Assembly: GCF_022842145.1 (NCBI RefSeq) | Contig: NZ_JALHQD010000012.1 | Coordinates: 62,001 to 126,000, forward strand | Direction of reading: 5' to 3' | DNA from: Tabrizicola sp. | GTDB taxonomy: Bacteria > Pseudomonadota > Alphaproteobacteria > Rhodobacterales > Rhodobacteraceae | DNA: 64,000 bases | Part shown: in pieces, positions 45,147 to 53,990 of the stretch | How positions within the stretch are numbered: position 1 is the first letter of the stretch | Layout of the letters: every line of letters begins with the position of its first letter | Notes under the pieces: model-generated | What the model was told of the DNA's origin: nothing | Database searches by the model: none | What the model saw: the letters and a program-made list of their open reading frames with translations, nothing else | Position numbers and translations under genes: made by a program

Positions 45147-47047
45147 AAAGAACGCTCGGCGTCTGCTACTACCCCGAACACTGGAACGAGGCGCAATGGG
45201 CGGAAGACGCTGCCCGGATGGCGCGCCTGGGCCTGACCTGGGTCCGGATCGGCGAATTCGCCTGGAGCCGGATGGAGCCGGAGCCGGGGCGCCATGACTT
45301 GGCCTGGCTGGACCGCGCGATCGAAACGCTGGGCGCGCAGGGCCTGAAGGTCGTTCTGGGCACCCCGACGGCGACGCCGCCGCGCTGGATGCTGGACCGG
45401 CATCCCGACATGCTGGCCGTCGACAAGGACGGCAAGACGCGCGGCTTTGGCTCGCGCCGGCACTACGATTTCTCGCACCGGGGCTATCGCACGGAATGTG
45501 CGAAGATCGTGACCCTGATGGCCGAGCGTTACGGCAGGAACCCCCACGTCGCCGCCTGGCAGACGGACAACGAATACGCCTGCCATGCGACCACTTTGTC
45601 GTACTCGGAGGCCGCGAAGGCCGCGTTCCAGGACTGGCTGGCCCAGAAGTACCAGTCGCCGGATGCCTTGAACCGCGCCTGGGGCAATGTCTTCTGGTCG
45701 ATGGAATACCGCGACTTCCACGAGGTCGGTCTGCCGAACCTGACAGTGACCGAGCCGAACCCCAGCCACGTGATGGACTTCCGCCGCTTTGCCAGTGACG
45801 AGGTGGTCAGCTTCAACAAGCTGCAGGTCGACATCCTCCGCAAGCACTCGACCGCACCCGTGGCGCACAACTACATGGGCGCGATTACCGAATTCGACCA
45901 TTTCGCGATGGGCGACGATCTAGATATCGCATCCTGGGACAGCTATCCCCTGGGTTTCCTGTCCGACCGCATCCCGGCCGACGCCGAGCACAAGCGGCGT
46001 TTCGTGCGGCAGGGTGACCCGGATTTCCAGGCCTTCCACCACGATCTTTACCGCGCCGTGGGCAAGGGCCGCTGGTGGATCATGGAACAGCAGCCCGGCC
46101 CGGTGAACTGGGCGCCCTACAACCCCGATCCCCTGCCGGGAATGGCGCGGCTTTGGGCCTGGGAGGCCTTTGCGCATGGGGCGGAGGCGGTGTGCTACTT
46201 CCGCTGGCGTCAGGCTCCGTTCGCGCAGGAACAGATGCACGCGGGGCTTCTGCGCCCCGACAGCGCCCCGGCACAGGCCTTCGGCGAGGCCGAGCAGGTC
46301 GCGCAGGAACTGGCCGCGATGCCGTCCGAGGCCGGGACGGGTGCGGCACAGGTGGCGCTGGTCTTCGACTATGCCTCGGACTGGGCCTGGGCGATCCAGC
46401 CGCAGGGGCGGAGCTTCCAGTATTTCTGGCTGGTGTTCCATATCTACAAGGGGTTGCGGCGGCTGGGGCTGAATGTGGACATCGTCCGGCCCGATGGGAC
46501 GGACCTGACGGCTTACAAGCTGGTGCTGGCGCCGGGCATCTTCACCCTGTCCGACCAGCTGAAGGGCGCGCTGGCCGGGTTCGGCGGCACGGCGATCCTG
46601 GGGCCGCGGACGAACTCCAAGACGCCGGATTTCGCGATACCGGTGCCGCTGCCGCCCGCCCTGCCCGGGCTGGACGCGGTGGTTGCGCGGGTGGAAAGCC
46701 TGCCGCCGGATGTTCCGGTGCCACTGGCGCATGGTGGTGCGCTGGTGAACTGGCGCGAGAAGCTGGAAGGGACGGCCCAGGTGGTCGAGGCGGCCGAGGA
46801 TGGCTGGCCGGCACTGGTTGCGGCGGGCAAGCTGCATTACCTGGCGGGCTGGCCGGACGAACAGGCGCTGACGCGCATCCTCCTGCGCGCCTGCACGGCG
46901 GAAGGGCTGGAATGCGACCCGCTGCCCGAGGGCCTGCGCCGGCGCGATACCGCCACGCACCGGTTCCTGTTCAACTACAACCCGGTTCCGGCCGAATGGG
47001 GCGGCGTGACGATCCCGCCGGCCGGCGTGCACTGGACGGCGCTGTAA
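45143..47047 (+). CDS. beta-galactosidase, GH42
   Basis: A 634-aa glycoside hydrolase family 42 enzyme: LGVCYYPEHWNEAQW at the N-terminus, acid/base Glu in AAWQTDNEYACHATTLSY, nucleophile in GRWWIMEQQPGPVNWA, then the trimerisation and C-terminal domains. It cleaves terminal beta-galactosyl residues, so with GH36 the cluster covers both anomers. There is no signal peptide. It is the last gene of the operon and is followed by a hairpin repeat. Confidence 0.93.
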   Translation: MKRTLGVCYYPEHWNEAQWAEDAARMARLGLTWVRIGEFAWSRMEPEPGRHDLAWLDRAIETLGAQGLKVVLGTPTATPPRWMLDRHPDMLAVDKDGKTRGFGSRRHYDFSHRGYRTECAKIVTLMAERYGRNPHVAAWQTDNEYACHATTLSYSEAAKAAFQDWLAQKYQSPDALNRAWGNVFWSMEYRDFHEVGLPNLTVTEPNPSHVMDFRRFASDEVVSFNKLQVDILRKHSTAPVAHNYMGAITEFDHFAMGDDLDIASWDSYPLGFLSDRIPADAEHKRRFVRQGDPDFQAFHHDLYRAVGKGRWWIMEQQPGPVNWAPYNPDPLPGMARLWAWEAFAHGAEAVCYFRWRQAPFAQEQMHAGLLRPDSAPAQAFGEAEQVAQELAAMPSEAGTGAAQVALVFDYASDWAWAIQPQGRSFQYFWLVFHIYKGLRRLGLNVDIVRPDGTDLTAYKLVLAPGIFTLSDQLKGALAGFGGTAILGPRTNSKTPDFAIPVPLPPALPGLDAVVARVESLPPDVPVPLAHGGALVNWREKLEGTAQVVEAAEDGWPALVAAGKLHYLAGWPDEQALTRILLRACTAEGLECDPLPEGLRRRDTATHRFLFNYNPVPAEWGGVTIPPAGVHWTAL

Positions 47048-47059
47048 CCGCGCAGGCGT

Positions 47060-47082
47060 AGGGTGGGCAATCTGCCCACCCT
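47060..47082. repeat. AGGGTGGGC hairpin repeat, copy 2
   Basis: AGGGTGGGC-AATCT-GCCCACCCT, preceded by GCGT, between the stops of the convergent GH42 (+) and GH13 (-) genes. The only intergenic sequence is this element and a few bases, so it likely terminates both. Confidence 0.85.
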
Positions 47083-47090
47083 CCCTTGCA

Positions 47091-48701
47091 TCAGGCCTGC
47101 ACGGCGACTGCGCCCGTCACCGGCAGGAAGGCCGCCGCATTCGGACCCAGCGTCAGGCGGTCATCCTGCAGGACCGCGTGGATCGAGGGGCTGACGGGGG
47201 CTGCGACCCCTGCGACGATGACCGACAGCGCCACCGGCGACAGGTTGAACAGGCACAGAAGCGCCCCTTCCCCCTCGCCCCGGACAAAGCCAAGCACCGG
47301 CTCCGGCAGGTCCAGAAAACGGGTCTTGCCCGCCCGCAGCGCGGCCGAGCCTTTGCGGAAGGCCAGCACTTGCCGGTAATGTTCCAGCACCGAGCCTTGC
47401 GCGCCCTTCTGCCCCTCGACATGCCGCGCGGCCTGGTCCGGCTTGACCGGCAGCCAGGGCTTCACCGGCGAGAAGCCCGCGTGGGGTGAGGCGTCCCAGA
47501 CCATCGGGGTCCGGGTATTGTCGCGGCCGATGGGTTCAGGCCAGAAGACGATGCCCTGCGGATCGGTCAGTTCCTCGAAGTCCAGCGGCGTGTCGGTCTG
47601 GCCCAGTTCCTCGCCCTGCCAGAGACAGATCGAACCCTCGAAGGCCAGAAGCAGCGACCCGGCCTGCTTGGCCACGTCGTCGACATTTTCGCCGTGCTTG
47701 GCCCAGCGCGAGGCATGTCGGACGACGTCGTGGTTGGAAAACGCCCACATCGGCCAGCCGTTTGGGGCACCCTTGAAGAAGCCCTCCACCCGATCGCGGA
47801 AGAAGGCGGCGTCGAATTCGTAGCCCATCAATTCGAACGAGTAGCACTGATGCAGGCGGCCGGGGGCGGTGTATTCGCCCATCATGCGGATGGCGTGATG
47901 CGCCTCGCCCATCTCGCCCACTGAGGCCGCGCCGTATTCGTCCAGCAGGACCCGGATGCGTTCCATCCAGGCGAGGTTCTCGGGCTGGTTCTTCGAGAAG
48001 ATGTGGTACTGCATCCCGTAGGGGTTGCCCTCGGGTTCCTTCTTCACCCGGTAATCCGCCGGGTCGTCGCGGAACAGGGGGTCGTGGAAGAAGTAGTTCA
48101 CCGTGTCGAAGCGGAAGCCGTCGACACCGCGTTCCAGCCAGAAGCGCATGGTTTCCAGAGCCCAGTCCTGGACGGCGGGGTTGTGGTAGTTCAGGTCGGG
48201 CTGCGAGGTCAGGAAGTTGTGCAGGTAATACTGCTTGCGGCGCGCGTCCCATTGCCAGCACGAGCCGCCGAAGACCGACAGCCAGTTGCAGGGCGGGGTG
48301 CCGTCGTGTTTCGGGTCGGCCCAGATGTACCAGTCGGCGCGGGCGTTCATCCGGTCGCGGCGGCTTTCGGCGAAGAACGGGTGCTGGTCCGAGGTGTGGC
48401 TGAGGACCTGGTCGATGATGACCTTCAGCCCCAACTCATGCGCGCGGGCAATCAACGTGTCGAAATCCGCGAGCGTGCCGAAGACCGGGTCGACGTCGCA
48501 GTAGTCGCTGACGTCGTAGCCCATGTCCTTCATCGGGCTGCGGAAGAAGGGGGAGAGCCAGACCGCGTCCACGCCAAGGTCAGCCAGATGATCCAACCGG
48601 CGGGTGATTCCCGGCAGGTCGCCCACGCCGTCGCCGTTGGAGTCCTGGAAGGACCGCGGATAGACCTGATAGGTCACGGCGCCACGCCACCAGTCGGACA
48701 T
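47091..48701 (-). CDS. GH13 alpha-glucosidase (oligo-1,6-/maltase type)
   Basis: A 536-aa alpha-amylase family enzyme. MSDWWRGAVTYQVYPRSFQDSNGDGVGDLPG opens the (beta/alpha)8 barrel; VDAVWLSPFF, the nucleophile in GVDGFRFDTVNYF, GEMGEAH for the acid/base, and FSNHDVVRHASRW with the third catalytic residue follow. Cytoplasmic. It probably hydrolyses maltose-, isomaltose- or sucrose-type alpha-glucosides. ATG at 48701 has GGAG upstream. No transporter for its substrate lies beside it. Confidence 0.93.
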   Translation of the reverse strand: MSDWWRGAVTYQVYPRSFQDSNGDGVGDLPGITRRLDHLADLGVDAVWLSPFFRSPMKDMGYDVSDYCDVDPVFGTLADFDTLIARAHELGLKVIIDQVLSHTSDQHPFFAESRRDRMNARADWYIWADPKHDGTPPCNWLSVFGGSCWQWDARRKQYYLHNFLTSQPDLNYHNPAVQDWALETMRFWLERGVDGFRFDTVNYFFHDPLFRDDPADYRVKKEPEGNPYGMQYHIFSKNQPENLAWMERIRVLLDEYGAASVGEMGEAHHAIRMMGEYTAPGRLHQCYSFELMGYEFDAAFFRDRVEGFFKGAPNGWPMWAFSNHDVVRHASRWAKHGENVDDVAKQAGSLLLAFEGSICLWQGEELGQTDTPLDFEELTDPQGIVFWPEPIGRDNTRTPMVWDASPHAGFSPVKPWLPVKPDQAARHVEGQKGAQGSVLEHYRQVLAFRKGSAALRAGKTRFLDLPEPVLGFVRGEGEGALLCLFNLSPVALSVIVAGVAAPVSPSIHAVLQDDRLTLGPNAAAFLPVTGAVAVQA

Positions 48702-48932
48702 TCCCCACTCCATTTTCCGGATTCATGCGGCCCATAGCGGCAGGCCAGCCGCTGCAAAAGACCAAAGCGGTTGCAGTGCCGCGCGGGCTCGCAGAATCCC
48801 GCGCTCTGCGGCAGTTCCGCCACGTCCTGCCCCGCCAAGTGGCCGGTGTGGACGGCTGTAACGGTGACAATATCGCGGTTGACCCTGTCCGGCCACGCGC
48901 GCAGGTTGCCCGCCTGACCCGGAGCGCCGTGC

Positions 48933-50171
48933 ATGTCGAAAGCCTCAATCTTCACTCCCGTCCTGATCGCCGGTTGCACGATCCTGATGATTTCCTTCGC
49001 GATCCGGGCAAGCTTCGGCGTCTTCCAGATCCCCGTCGCCACCGAGTTCGGCTGGCCCCGGGCCGACTTTTCGATGGCGATCGCGATCCAGAATTTGGCC
49101 TGGGGGATCGGGCAACCGCTGTTCTCGGCCTTTGGCGAAAGGTTCGGCGACCGCAAGACGATCATCATCGGCGCGCTGCTTTATTCGCTGGGCCTCGTGC
49201 TGTCGGCCTATGCCGTCACGCCCGGCCAGCATCAGGCGCTGGCGATCCTGGTGGGCTTCGGCATCGCGGGAACCGGGTTCGGGATCATCCTGCCCTTGAT
49301 CGGTCGCGCCGCTTCGCCGGAACGGCGGAGCCTGACGCTGGGTATCGGGTCGGCCATCGGGTCGGCCGGGCAGGTGCTGGGGCCACCCGCGGCCGAAATC
49401 CTGCTGCAAAGCTTCCCCTGGCAGACCGTGTTCCTGATCTTCGCCGCGGTGATCCTGCTGGCGCTTCTGGCGCTGCCGATCCTGAAGCCGCCCGCCAAGA
49501 CCAACGCGCATGGCGAGCCATCCGAGCCGATGCTGACGGTCCTGAACCGCGCGCTGCGCGATCCGTCCTACATGCTGATCTTCCTGGGGTTCTTCTCCTG
49601 CGGCTACCAGCTGGGTTTCATCACCGCGCACTTTCCGGCGTTCATCACCGAGGTCTGCGGGCCGATTGATCCGAGCGGGATGCTGGCGGGGATGGGCATC
49701 GGGACGACCTCGGCCCTTGGCGCGGCGGCGATTGCGGTGATCGGGGTGGCCAACATCGGCGGGTCGGTGTTGTCGGGCTGGTTGGGCGGGCTTTTCCCGA
49801 AGAAGTACCTCCTGGCTGCGATCTACACCGGACGGACGCTGGCCTCGGCGATCTTCATCCTTCTGCCGATGACGCCCACCAGCGTTCTGGTCTATTCTGC
49901 GGTCATGGGCTCGCTCTGGCTGGCGACGGTGCCGCTGACCTCGGGGCTCGTGGCGCAGATCTACGGCGTGCGCTACATGGGCACATTGTACGGCTTCGTC
50001 TTCCTGAGCCACCAGATCGGCAGCTTCCTTGGCGTCTGGCTGGGCGGCCGGATGTATGATCTGAACGGCGATTACACGCTGGTCTGGTGGATCGGGGTCG
50101 GGGTGGGGGCGTTCAGCGCCATCGTCCACCTGCCGATCCGCGAGCGCCAGATGGTCGCGCAGGCGGCATAG
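48933..50171 (+). CDS. MFS transporter (OFA/monocarboxylate-like)
   Basis: A 412-aa major-facilitator protein with twelve predicted helices. Blocks such as FQIPVATEFGWPRADFSMAIAIQNL and GERFGDRKTIIIG (loop 2-3 motif), and GIGSAIGSAGQVLGPPAAE, are typical of the oxalate/formate antiporter or MCT group. The substrate cannot be fixed. It is followed 21 bp on by a second, unrelated MFS gene. Upstream is a 231-bp divergent region shared with the GH13 gene. Confidence 0.88.
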   Translation: MSKASIFTPVLIAGCTILMISFAIRASFGVFQIPVATEFGWPRADFSMAIAIQNLAWGIGQPLFSAFGERFGDRKTIIIGALLYSLGLVLSAYAVTPGQHQALAILVGFGIAGTGFGIILPLIGRAASPERRSLTLGIGSAIGSAGQVLGPPAAEILLQSFPWQTVFLIFAAVILLALLALPILKPPAKTNAHGEPSEPMLTVLNRALRDPSYMLIFLGFFSCGYQLGFITAHFPAFITEVCGPIDPSGMLAGMGIGTTSALGAAAIAVIGVANIGGSVLSGWLGGLFPKKYLLAAIYTGRTLASAIFILLPMTPTSVLVYSAVMGSLWLATVPLTSGLVAQIYGVRYMGTLYGFVFLSHQIGSFLGVWLGGRMYDLNGDYTLVWWIGVGVGAFSAIVHLPIRERQMVAQAA

Positions 50172-50192
50172 GTTGAACGGGGAAGTCCTTTC

Positions 50193-51362
50193 GTGAAAGT
50201 CGGTATCGCCGCCCTCGTCCTGGCCTATGTCCTGAGCCAGTTCTACCGTGCCTTCCTGGCGGTGATGAGCCCGGTGCTGGCTGCGGACCTGGGCCTTTCG
50301 GCGGCCGACCTCGCCTCGGCGTCGGGCTGGTGGTTCCTGGCCTTTGCCGCGATGCAGATCCCGATCGGGGCCTGGCTGGACAAGGTGGGGCCGCGGCTGA
50401 CGACGGGGGTCCTTCTGGCGTTGGGGGCTGCGGGGGCGGTCGTGTTCAGCCAGGCGACCGGGGCCTTGCAGATCAAGCTGGCGATGGCGCTGATCGGGGT
50501 CGGCTGCGCGCCGGTCCTGATGGCCAGCTACTTCATCTTCGCCCGCCAGTTCTCGGCCGCCGCCTTCGGGACGCTGGCGGCGCTGACGCTGGGGGTAGGC
50601 ACGCTGGGCAATGTCGCGTCGTCGCTGCCGCTGTCCTGGGCGGTCACGGCTTTCGGCTGGCGCGAGACGGTGCTGGGCATTGCGGCGATCACCGGGGCGG
50701 TGGCGCTGGCGATCCTGTTGCTGGTGCGCGACCCGGAGCGTCTGGAGGGCGCGCGGGGCGGGTCGCTCTTGGAACTTCTGAAGATGCCGGTCCTGTGGCC
50801 GATCCTGATCATGATGATGGTCTGCTATGCCCCCATCGCCGGGCTGCGGGGGCTGTGGATCGGGCCGTATTTCGCGGACGTCCACGGCGCGGATCAGCTG
50901 GGGATCGGCGAGATCAGCCTCTGGATGGGGCTGGCGATGGTGGCGGGGAACTTCGCCTATGGCCCGCTGGACCGCTGGCTGGGTCGGCGGAAGCTGGTGG
51001 TTGTGGTGGGGAACGCGGTGACGCTGGCCTGCCTCTTCGGGCTGTGGTGGTTTGCGGCAGCCCCGCCGGCGATGGCGACGGCGCTTCTGATCGCGGCCGG
51101 GTTCTTCGGCGCAAGCTTTCCCATCGTGCTGGCGCATGGCCGGTCCTTCGTGCCGCCGCACCTGACCGGCCGGGGGGTGACGCTTCTGAACCTTTTCGGC
51201 ATCGCGCCCATCGGTATTGCCCAGATCGTCACGGGCCGCATCCACGCGGCGACTCCGGCAACGCCGGGGGCTGCCCCCTATGAGGCCGTGTTCCTGTTCT
51301 TCGCCGTGGCCACCGCCATCGGTCTGGCCGTCTATCTTCTGTCACAGGACCGTCCGCACTGA
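50193..51362 (+). CDS. MFS transporter (CynX/NimT-like)
   Basis: A 389-aa polytopic protein: VLSQFYRAFLAVMSPVLAADLGLSAADLASASGWWFLAFAAMQIPIGAWLDKVGPR, with the loop 2-3 Asp-x-x-Gly-Pro-Arg, and FGPLDRWLGRRKLV-like loop 8-9 (YGPLDRWLGRRK). It has the size of a 12-helix facilitator. The start is GTG at 50193 with GGGGAAG upstream. It may form a unit with the preceding MFS gene. Substrate unknown. Confidence 0.85.
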   Translation: MKVGIAALVLAYVLSQFYRAFLAVMSPVLAADLGLSAADLASASGWWFLAFAAMQIPIGAWLDKVGPRLTTGVLLALGAAGAVVFSQATGALQIKLAMALIGVGCAPVLMASYFIFARQFSAAAFGTLAALTLGVGTLGNVASSLPLSWAVTAFGWRETVLGIAAITGAVALAILLLVRDPERLEGARGGSLLELLKMPVLWPILIMMMVCYAPIAGLRGLWIGPYFADVHGADQLGIGEISLWMGLAMVAGNFAYGPLDRWLGRRKLVVVVGNAVTLACLFGLWWFAAAPPAMATALLIAAGFFGASFPIVLAHGRSFVPPHLTGRGVTLLNLFGIAPIGIAQIVTGRIHAATPATPGAAPYEAVFLFFAVATAIGLAVYLLSQDRPH

Positions 51363-51452
51363 CGCCGCACCCGTCGAATCCGCTTCCCCCCGCGCGGACC
51401 ATGCGCTAACAGCCGCCCGTCCCACCTTTGGGACTATCAAAGGAGAACCCCG

Positions 51453-52475
51453 ATGGGCTACAAGGTCGTCGTCGCGGGTGCCACGGGCAACGTGGGCCGC
51501 GAAATGCTGAACATCCTCGCCGAGCGTGAGTTCCCGGTTGACCAGATCGTGGCGCTGGCGTCGCGAAAATCCCTGGGCACCGAAGTCAGCTTTGGCGACA
51601 AGACCTTGAAGACCAAGGACCTGGACACCTTCGACTTCACTGGCTGGGACATCGCGCTGTTCGCCGTGGGGTCGGACGCGACCAAGATCTATGCGCCCAA
51701 GGCCGCTGCGGCGGGTTGCGTGGTGATCGACAACTCGTCCCTGTACCGCTACGACCCCGACGTGCCGCTGATCGTGCCGGAAGTGAACGCCCACGCGATC
51801 ATGGGCTATGCCAAGAAGAACATCATCGCCAACCCCAACTGCAGTACCGCGCAGATGGTCGTGGCCCTGAAGCCGCTGCATGACCGCGCCCGCATCAAGC
51901 GCGTCGTTGTGGCCACCTACCAGTCCGTTTCGGGTGCCGGGAAGGAGGGGATGGATGAGCTCTGGAACCAGACCAAGTCGATCTACAACCCGGTCGACGA
52001 CGTTCCGGCCCGCAAGTTCCAGAAGCAGATCGCCTTCAACGTGATCCCGCAGATCGACGTCTTCCTGGACTCGGGCGAGACCAAGGAAGAATGGAAGATG
52101 GTGGCCGAGACGAAGAAGATCCTCGACCCCAAGATCAAGGTCACCGCGACCTGTGTGCGGGTCCCGGTCTTCGTCGGCCACTCCGAAGCGATCAACATCG
52201 AGTTCGAGGATTTCCTGGATTGGCAGGAAGCCCAGGACATCCTGCGCGAGGCGCCGGGGATCATGCTGATCGACAAGCGCGAACCCGGTGGCTACATCAC
52301 GCCGATCGAATGCGTGGGCGAATATGCGACCTACGTGTCCCGCGTCCGGCAGGATTCGACGATCGACAACGGGCTGAGCCTGTGGTGCGTGTCCGACAAC
52401 CTTCGGAAGGGCGCGGCACTGAACGCCGTGCAGATCGCCGAGCTGCTGGGGTCCAAGGTCCTCAAGAAGGGCTAA
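51453..52475 (+). CDS. asd: aspartate-semialdehyde dehydrogenase
   Basis: A 340-aa NADP-dependent enzyme of lysine, threonine and methionine synthesis that reduces aspartyl phosphate. The N-terminal VVVAGATGNVGREMLNIL loop, VVIDNSSLYRYDPDVPLIVPEVN, the catalytic Cys in NPNCSTAQMVVALKPLH, and VPVFVGHSEAINIEFE are all seen. AAAGGAG precedes the ATG. It is full-length. Confidence 0.96.
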   Translation: MGYKVVVAGATGNVGREMLNILAEREFPVDQIVALASRKSLGTEVSFGDKTLKTKDLDTFDFTGWDIALFAVGSDATKIYAPKAAAAGCVVIDNSSLYRYDPDVPLIVPEVNAHAIMGYAKKNIIANPNCSTAQMVVALKPLHDRARIKRVVVATYQSVSGAGKEGMDELWNQTKSIYNPVDDVPARKFQKQIAFNVIPQIDVFLDSGETKEEWKMVAETKKILDPKIKVTATCVRVPVFVGHSEAINIEFEDFLDWQEAQDILREAPGIMLIDKREPGGYITPIECVGEYATYVSRVRQDSTIDNGLSLWCVSDNLRKGAALNAVQIAELLGSKVLKKG

Positions 52476-52490
52476 GGGTTTCTTAACCCT
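52475..52490 (+). terminator. short hairpin at the end of asd
   Basis: AGGGTT-TCTT-AACCCT is a 6-bp stem overlapping the last base of the asd stop. It has no T-run, so it is a weak terminator candidate; the same TTTCTTAACC string also precedes copy C of the palindromic repeat. Confidence 0.3.
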
Positions 52491-52493
52491 GAT

Positions 52494-52913
52494 ATGAATT
52501 GCGACGATGTGCTGTGGCGGCGGTTCGAACTGCTGTGCCGCGAACGGGACGAAACGCCCGGTGCTGTGCTGCGCGACCTCGTCCGCCTTGAGGTGAAGCG
52601 CGCAGACAGCCGCAAAGCGAGGAGTGACGAAGTCATCGACGAGCGGCTCCTCGCTCGACTTCGTCTCCTCGTCGCGGAGGCACTGGCCGGGTCCGAGAGT
52701 TGGGGACAGCTGCAGAGGGCTTTGGCCGAGCGCGGATTGAGATTCATACCCTCGGGCGGCGGGCTTCTCCTTGTCGATGCCAGCACCGGCGATCCCTTCG
52801 GCAAATCCAGCCAGGTCGGACCCGCCTACCTCGACCTCGTCCGACGTTTCGGAGCAGGCTTCCCCGGCCACCCCCGGCCTGGTCTTGCCGTCCAGGCGCT
52901 CGCCCGGCCCTGA
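52494..52913 (+). CDS. hypothetical protein interrupted in frame by a palindromic repeat
   Basis: A 139-aa ORF. The N-terminus (CDDVLWRRFELLCRERDETPGAVLRDLVRLEV) forms an amphipathic helix pair. Residues about 41-61 (ARSDEVIDERLLARLRLLVA) are encoded by palindromic repeat copy D. The C-terminal half (SWGQLQRALAERGL, GGGLLLVDASTG, GKSSQVGPAYLDLVRRFGAGFPGH) looks like a conserved small domain. Without the repeat the two halves would still be joined in frame, as the element is 60 bp (20 codons). It follows asd by 18 bp. Function is unknown, and the insertion's effect on the fold cannot be told. Confidence 0.7.
   Translation: MNCDDVLWRRFELLCRERDETPGAVLRDLVRLEVKRADSRKARSDEVIDERLLARLRLLVAEALAGSESWGQLQRALAERGLRFIPSGGGLLLVDASTGDPFGKSSQVGPAYLDLVRRFGAGFPGHPRPGLAVQALARP
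52616..52675. repeat. palindromic repeat element, copy D, inside a coding sequence
   Basis: Two 29-32-nt arms: 52616-52647 is identical over 32 nt to the right arm of copy C, and 52647-52675 matches the left arm of copy C at 25 of 29 positions. The arm order is reversed compared with copy C. It spans exactly 60 bp and leaves the frame of the surrounding ORF open. Confidence 0.85.
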
Positions 52914-52969
52914 CCCCTTGCACCCGCCCGCCGCCCGGGCTTTCCTGTCCGCCCGACAGGAGACCTCCC

Positions 52970-53794
52970 ATGACCCAGATGCTTTCCCTCAACGACGGCC
53001 GCCAGATCCCGCAGCTTGGCTTCGGCCTCTGGCAGGTCCCATCCGCCACCACCGCCGAAACCACGGCCGCCGCGCTGGAGATGGGCTACCGGCTGGTCGA
53101 TGGCGCGGCGATCTATGGCAACGAGGAGGGTCAGGGCGACGGCATCCGCGCGTCGGGCCTGCCGCGTGACCAGGTCTTCGTCACGACAAAGGTCTGGAAC
53201 AGCGAGCAGGGCTTCGACAAGACGCTGCGCGCTGCCGAAGCCAGTCTGAAGCGGCTTGGCCTTGGCCATGTCGACCTTCTGCTGATCCACTGGCCCTGCC
53301 CCGCCAAGGACCTTTACCTAGACACCTGGCGCGCGCTGATCCGGTTACGCGAGGAAGGGAAGGCTTTGTCCATCGGCGTGTCGAACTTCAAGGAGCCGCA
53401 TCTGGAACGGATCATCGGCGAGACGGGGGTCACCCCCGTTCTGAACCAGGTCGAGATCAACCCACGCCTCCAGCAGCGCGCCCTCCGCGCGTTCCACGAC
53501 AAGCATGGCATCGTCACGCAAAGCTGGACGCCCTTGGGCCAGGGTCGCAGCTTCGACGCCGCCCCGGTGCAGGCCGCCGCGCGACGCACGGGGAAGTCTC
53601 CGGTGCAGGTGATCCTGCGCTGGCATGTCCAGATCGGTGCCTCGGTCATTCCGAGATCCACCCGGACCGAAGGGCTGGCCGAAAACCTTGCGCTGTTCGA
53701 TTTCAGCCTGACGGAAGCCGAGATGTCCGCCATCGCCACCCTGGACGAAGGCAAACGGTGCGGCCCCGATCCCTCGGATTTCAACATGGGATAA
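52970..53794 (+). CDS. aldo/keto reductase
   Basis: A 274-aa TIM-barrel NADPH-dependent reductase, 2,5-diketogluconate reductase type. Catalytic residues are placed as in the family: Asp and Tyr in VDGAAIYGNEEG, Lys in TTKVWNSEQG and His in LLIHWPCP. The C-terminal SVIPRSTRTEGLAENLALFDF and the ending SDFNMG are cofactor-binding. CAGGAG precedes the ATG. Substrate is unknown; carbonyl detoxification is possible. Confidence 0.9.
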   Translation: MTQMLSLNDGRQIPQLGFGLWQVPSATTAETTAAALEMGYRLVDGAAIYGNEEGQGDGIRASGLPRDQVFVTTKVWNSEQGFDKTLRAAEASLKRLGLGHVDLLLIHWPCPAKDLYLDTWRALIRLREEGKALSIGVSNFKEPHLERIIGETGVTPVLNQVEINPRLQQRALRAFHDKHGIVTQSWTPLGQGRSFDAAPVQAAARRTGKSPVQVILRWHVQIGASVIPRSTRTEGLAENLALFDFSLTEAEMSAIATLDEGKRCGPDPSDFNMG

Positions 53795-53904
53795 CGCGCA
53801 CCGGGCGGGGCCGCCAACCCCCGACCTTGCCGTAACGTCACCCGCCAAGGTTGCCACGCGCCGACTGACTTCACGTCAGGCGGATTTCTGACGTGACGTC
53901 ACAG

Positions 53905-53918
53905 TGACGTTAACGTCA
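53905..53918. promoter_or_regulatory. palindrome TGACGTTAACGTCA, candidate MerR/LiuR operator
   Basis: A perfect 14-bp palindrome 73 bp upstream of the MerR start, resembling the TTTACGTAAACGTAAA-type site of LiuR. An 8-bp palindrome TGACGTCA lies at 53894-53901. MerR regulators bind such sites between -35 and -10. Confidence 0.6.
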
Positions 53919-53990
53919 ACTGCTCTGGTATTCATGTCCCAGGGTTCGCATCTGCCGGCCATGATGCCCTCCCTGATGACGAGCTTGACG

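Noticed and set aside
48725-48932. Possible coding sequence ahead of the first MFS gene
   Set aside because: The frame running in from 48725 continues out of phase inside the MFS gene and shows no domain, so this is treated as the divergent promoter region.
52481-52488. TTAACC strings near 3811, 20276, 34833 and 52484 as CtrA sites
   Set aside because: Only isolated TTAA half-sites are present; the TTAA-N7-TTAA spacing of a CtrA box was not found.
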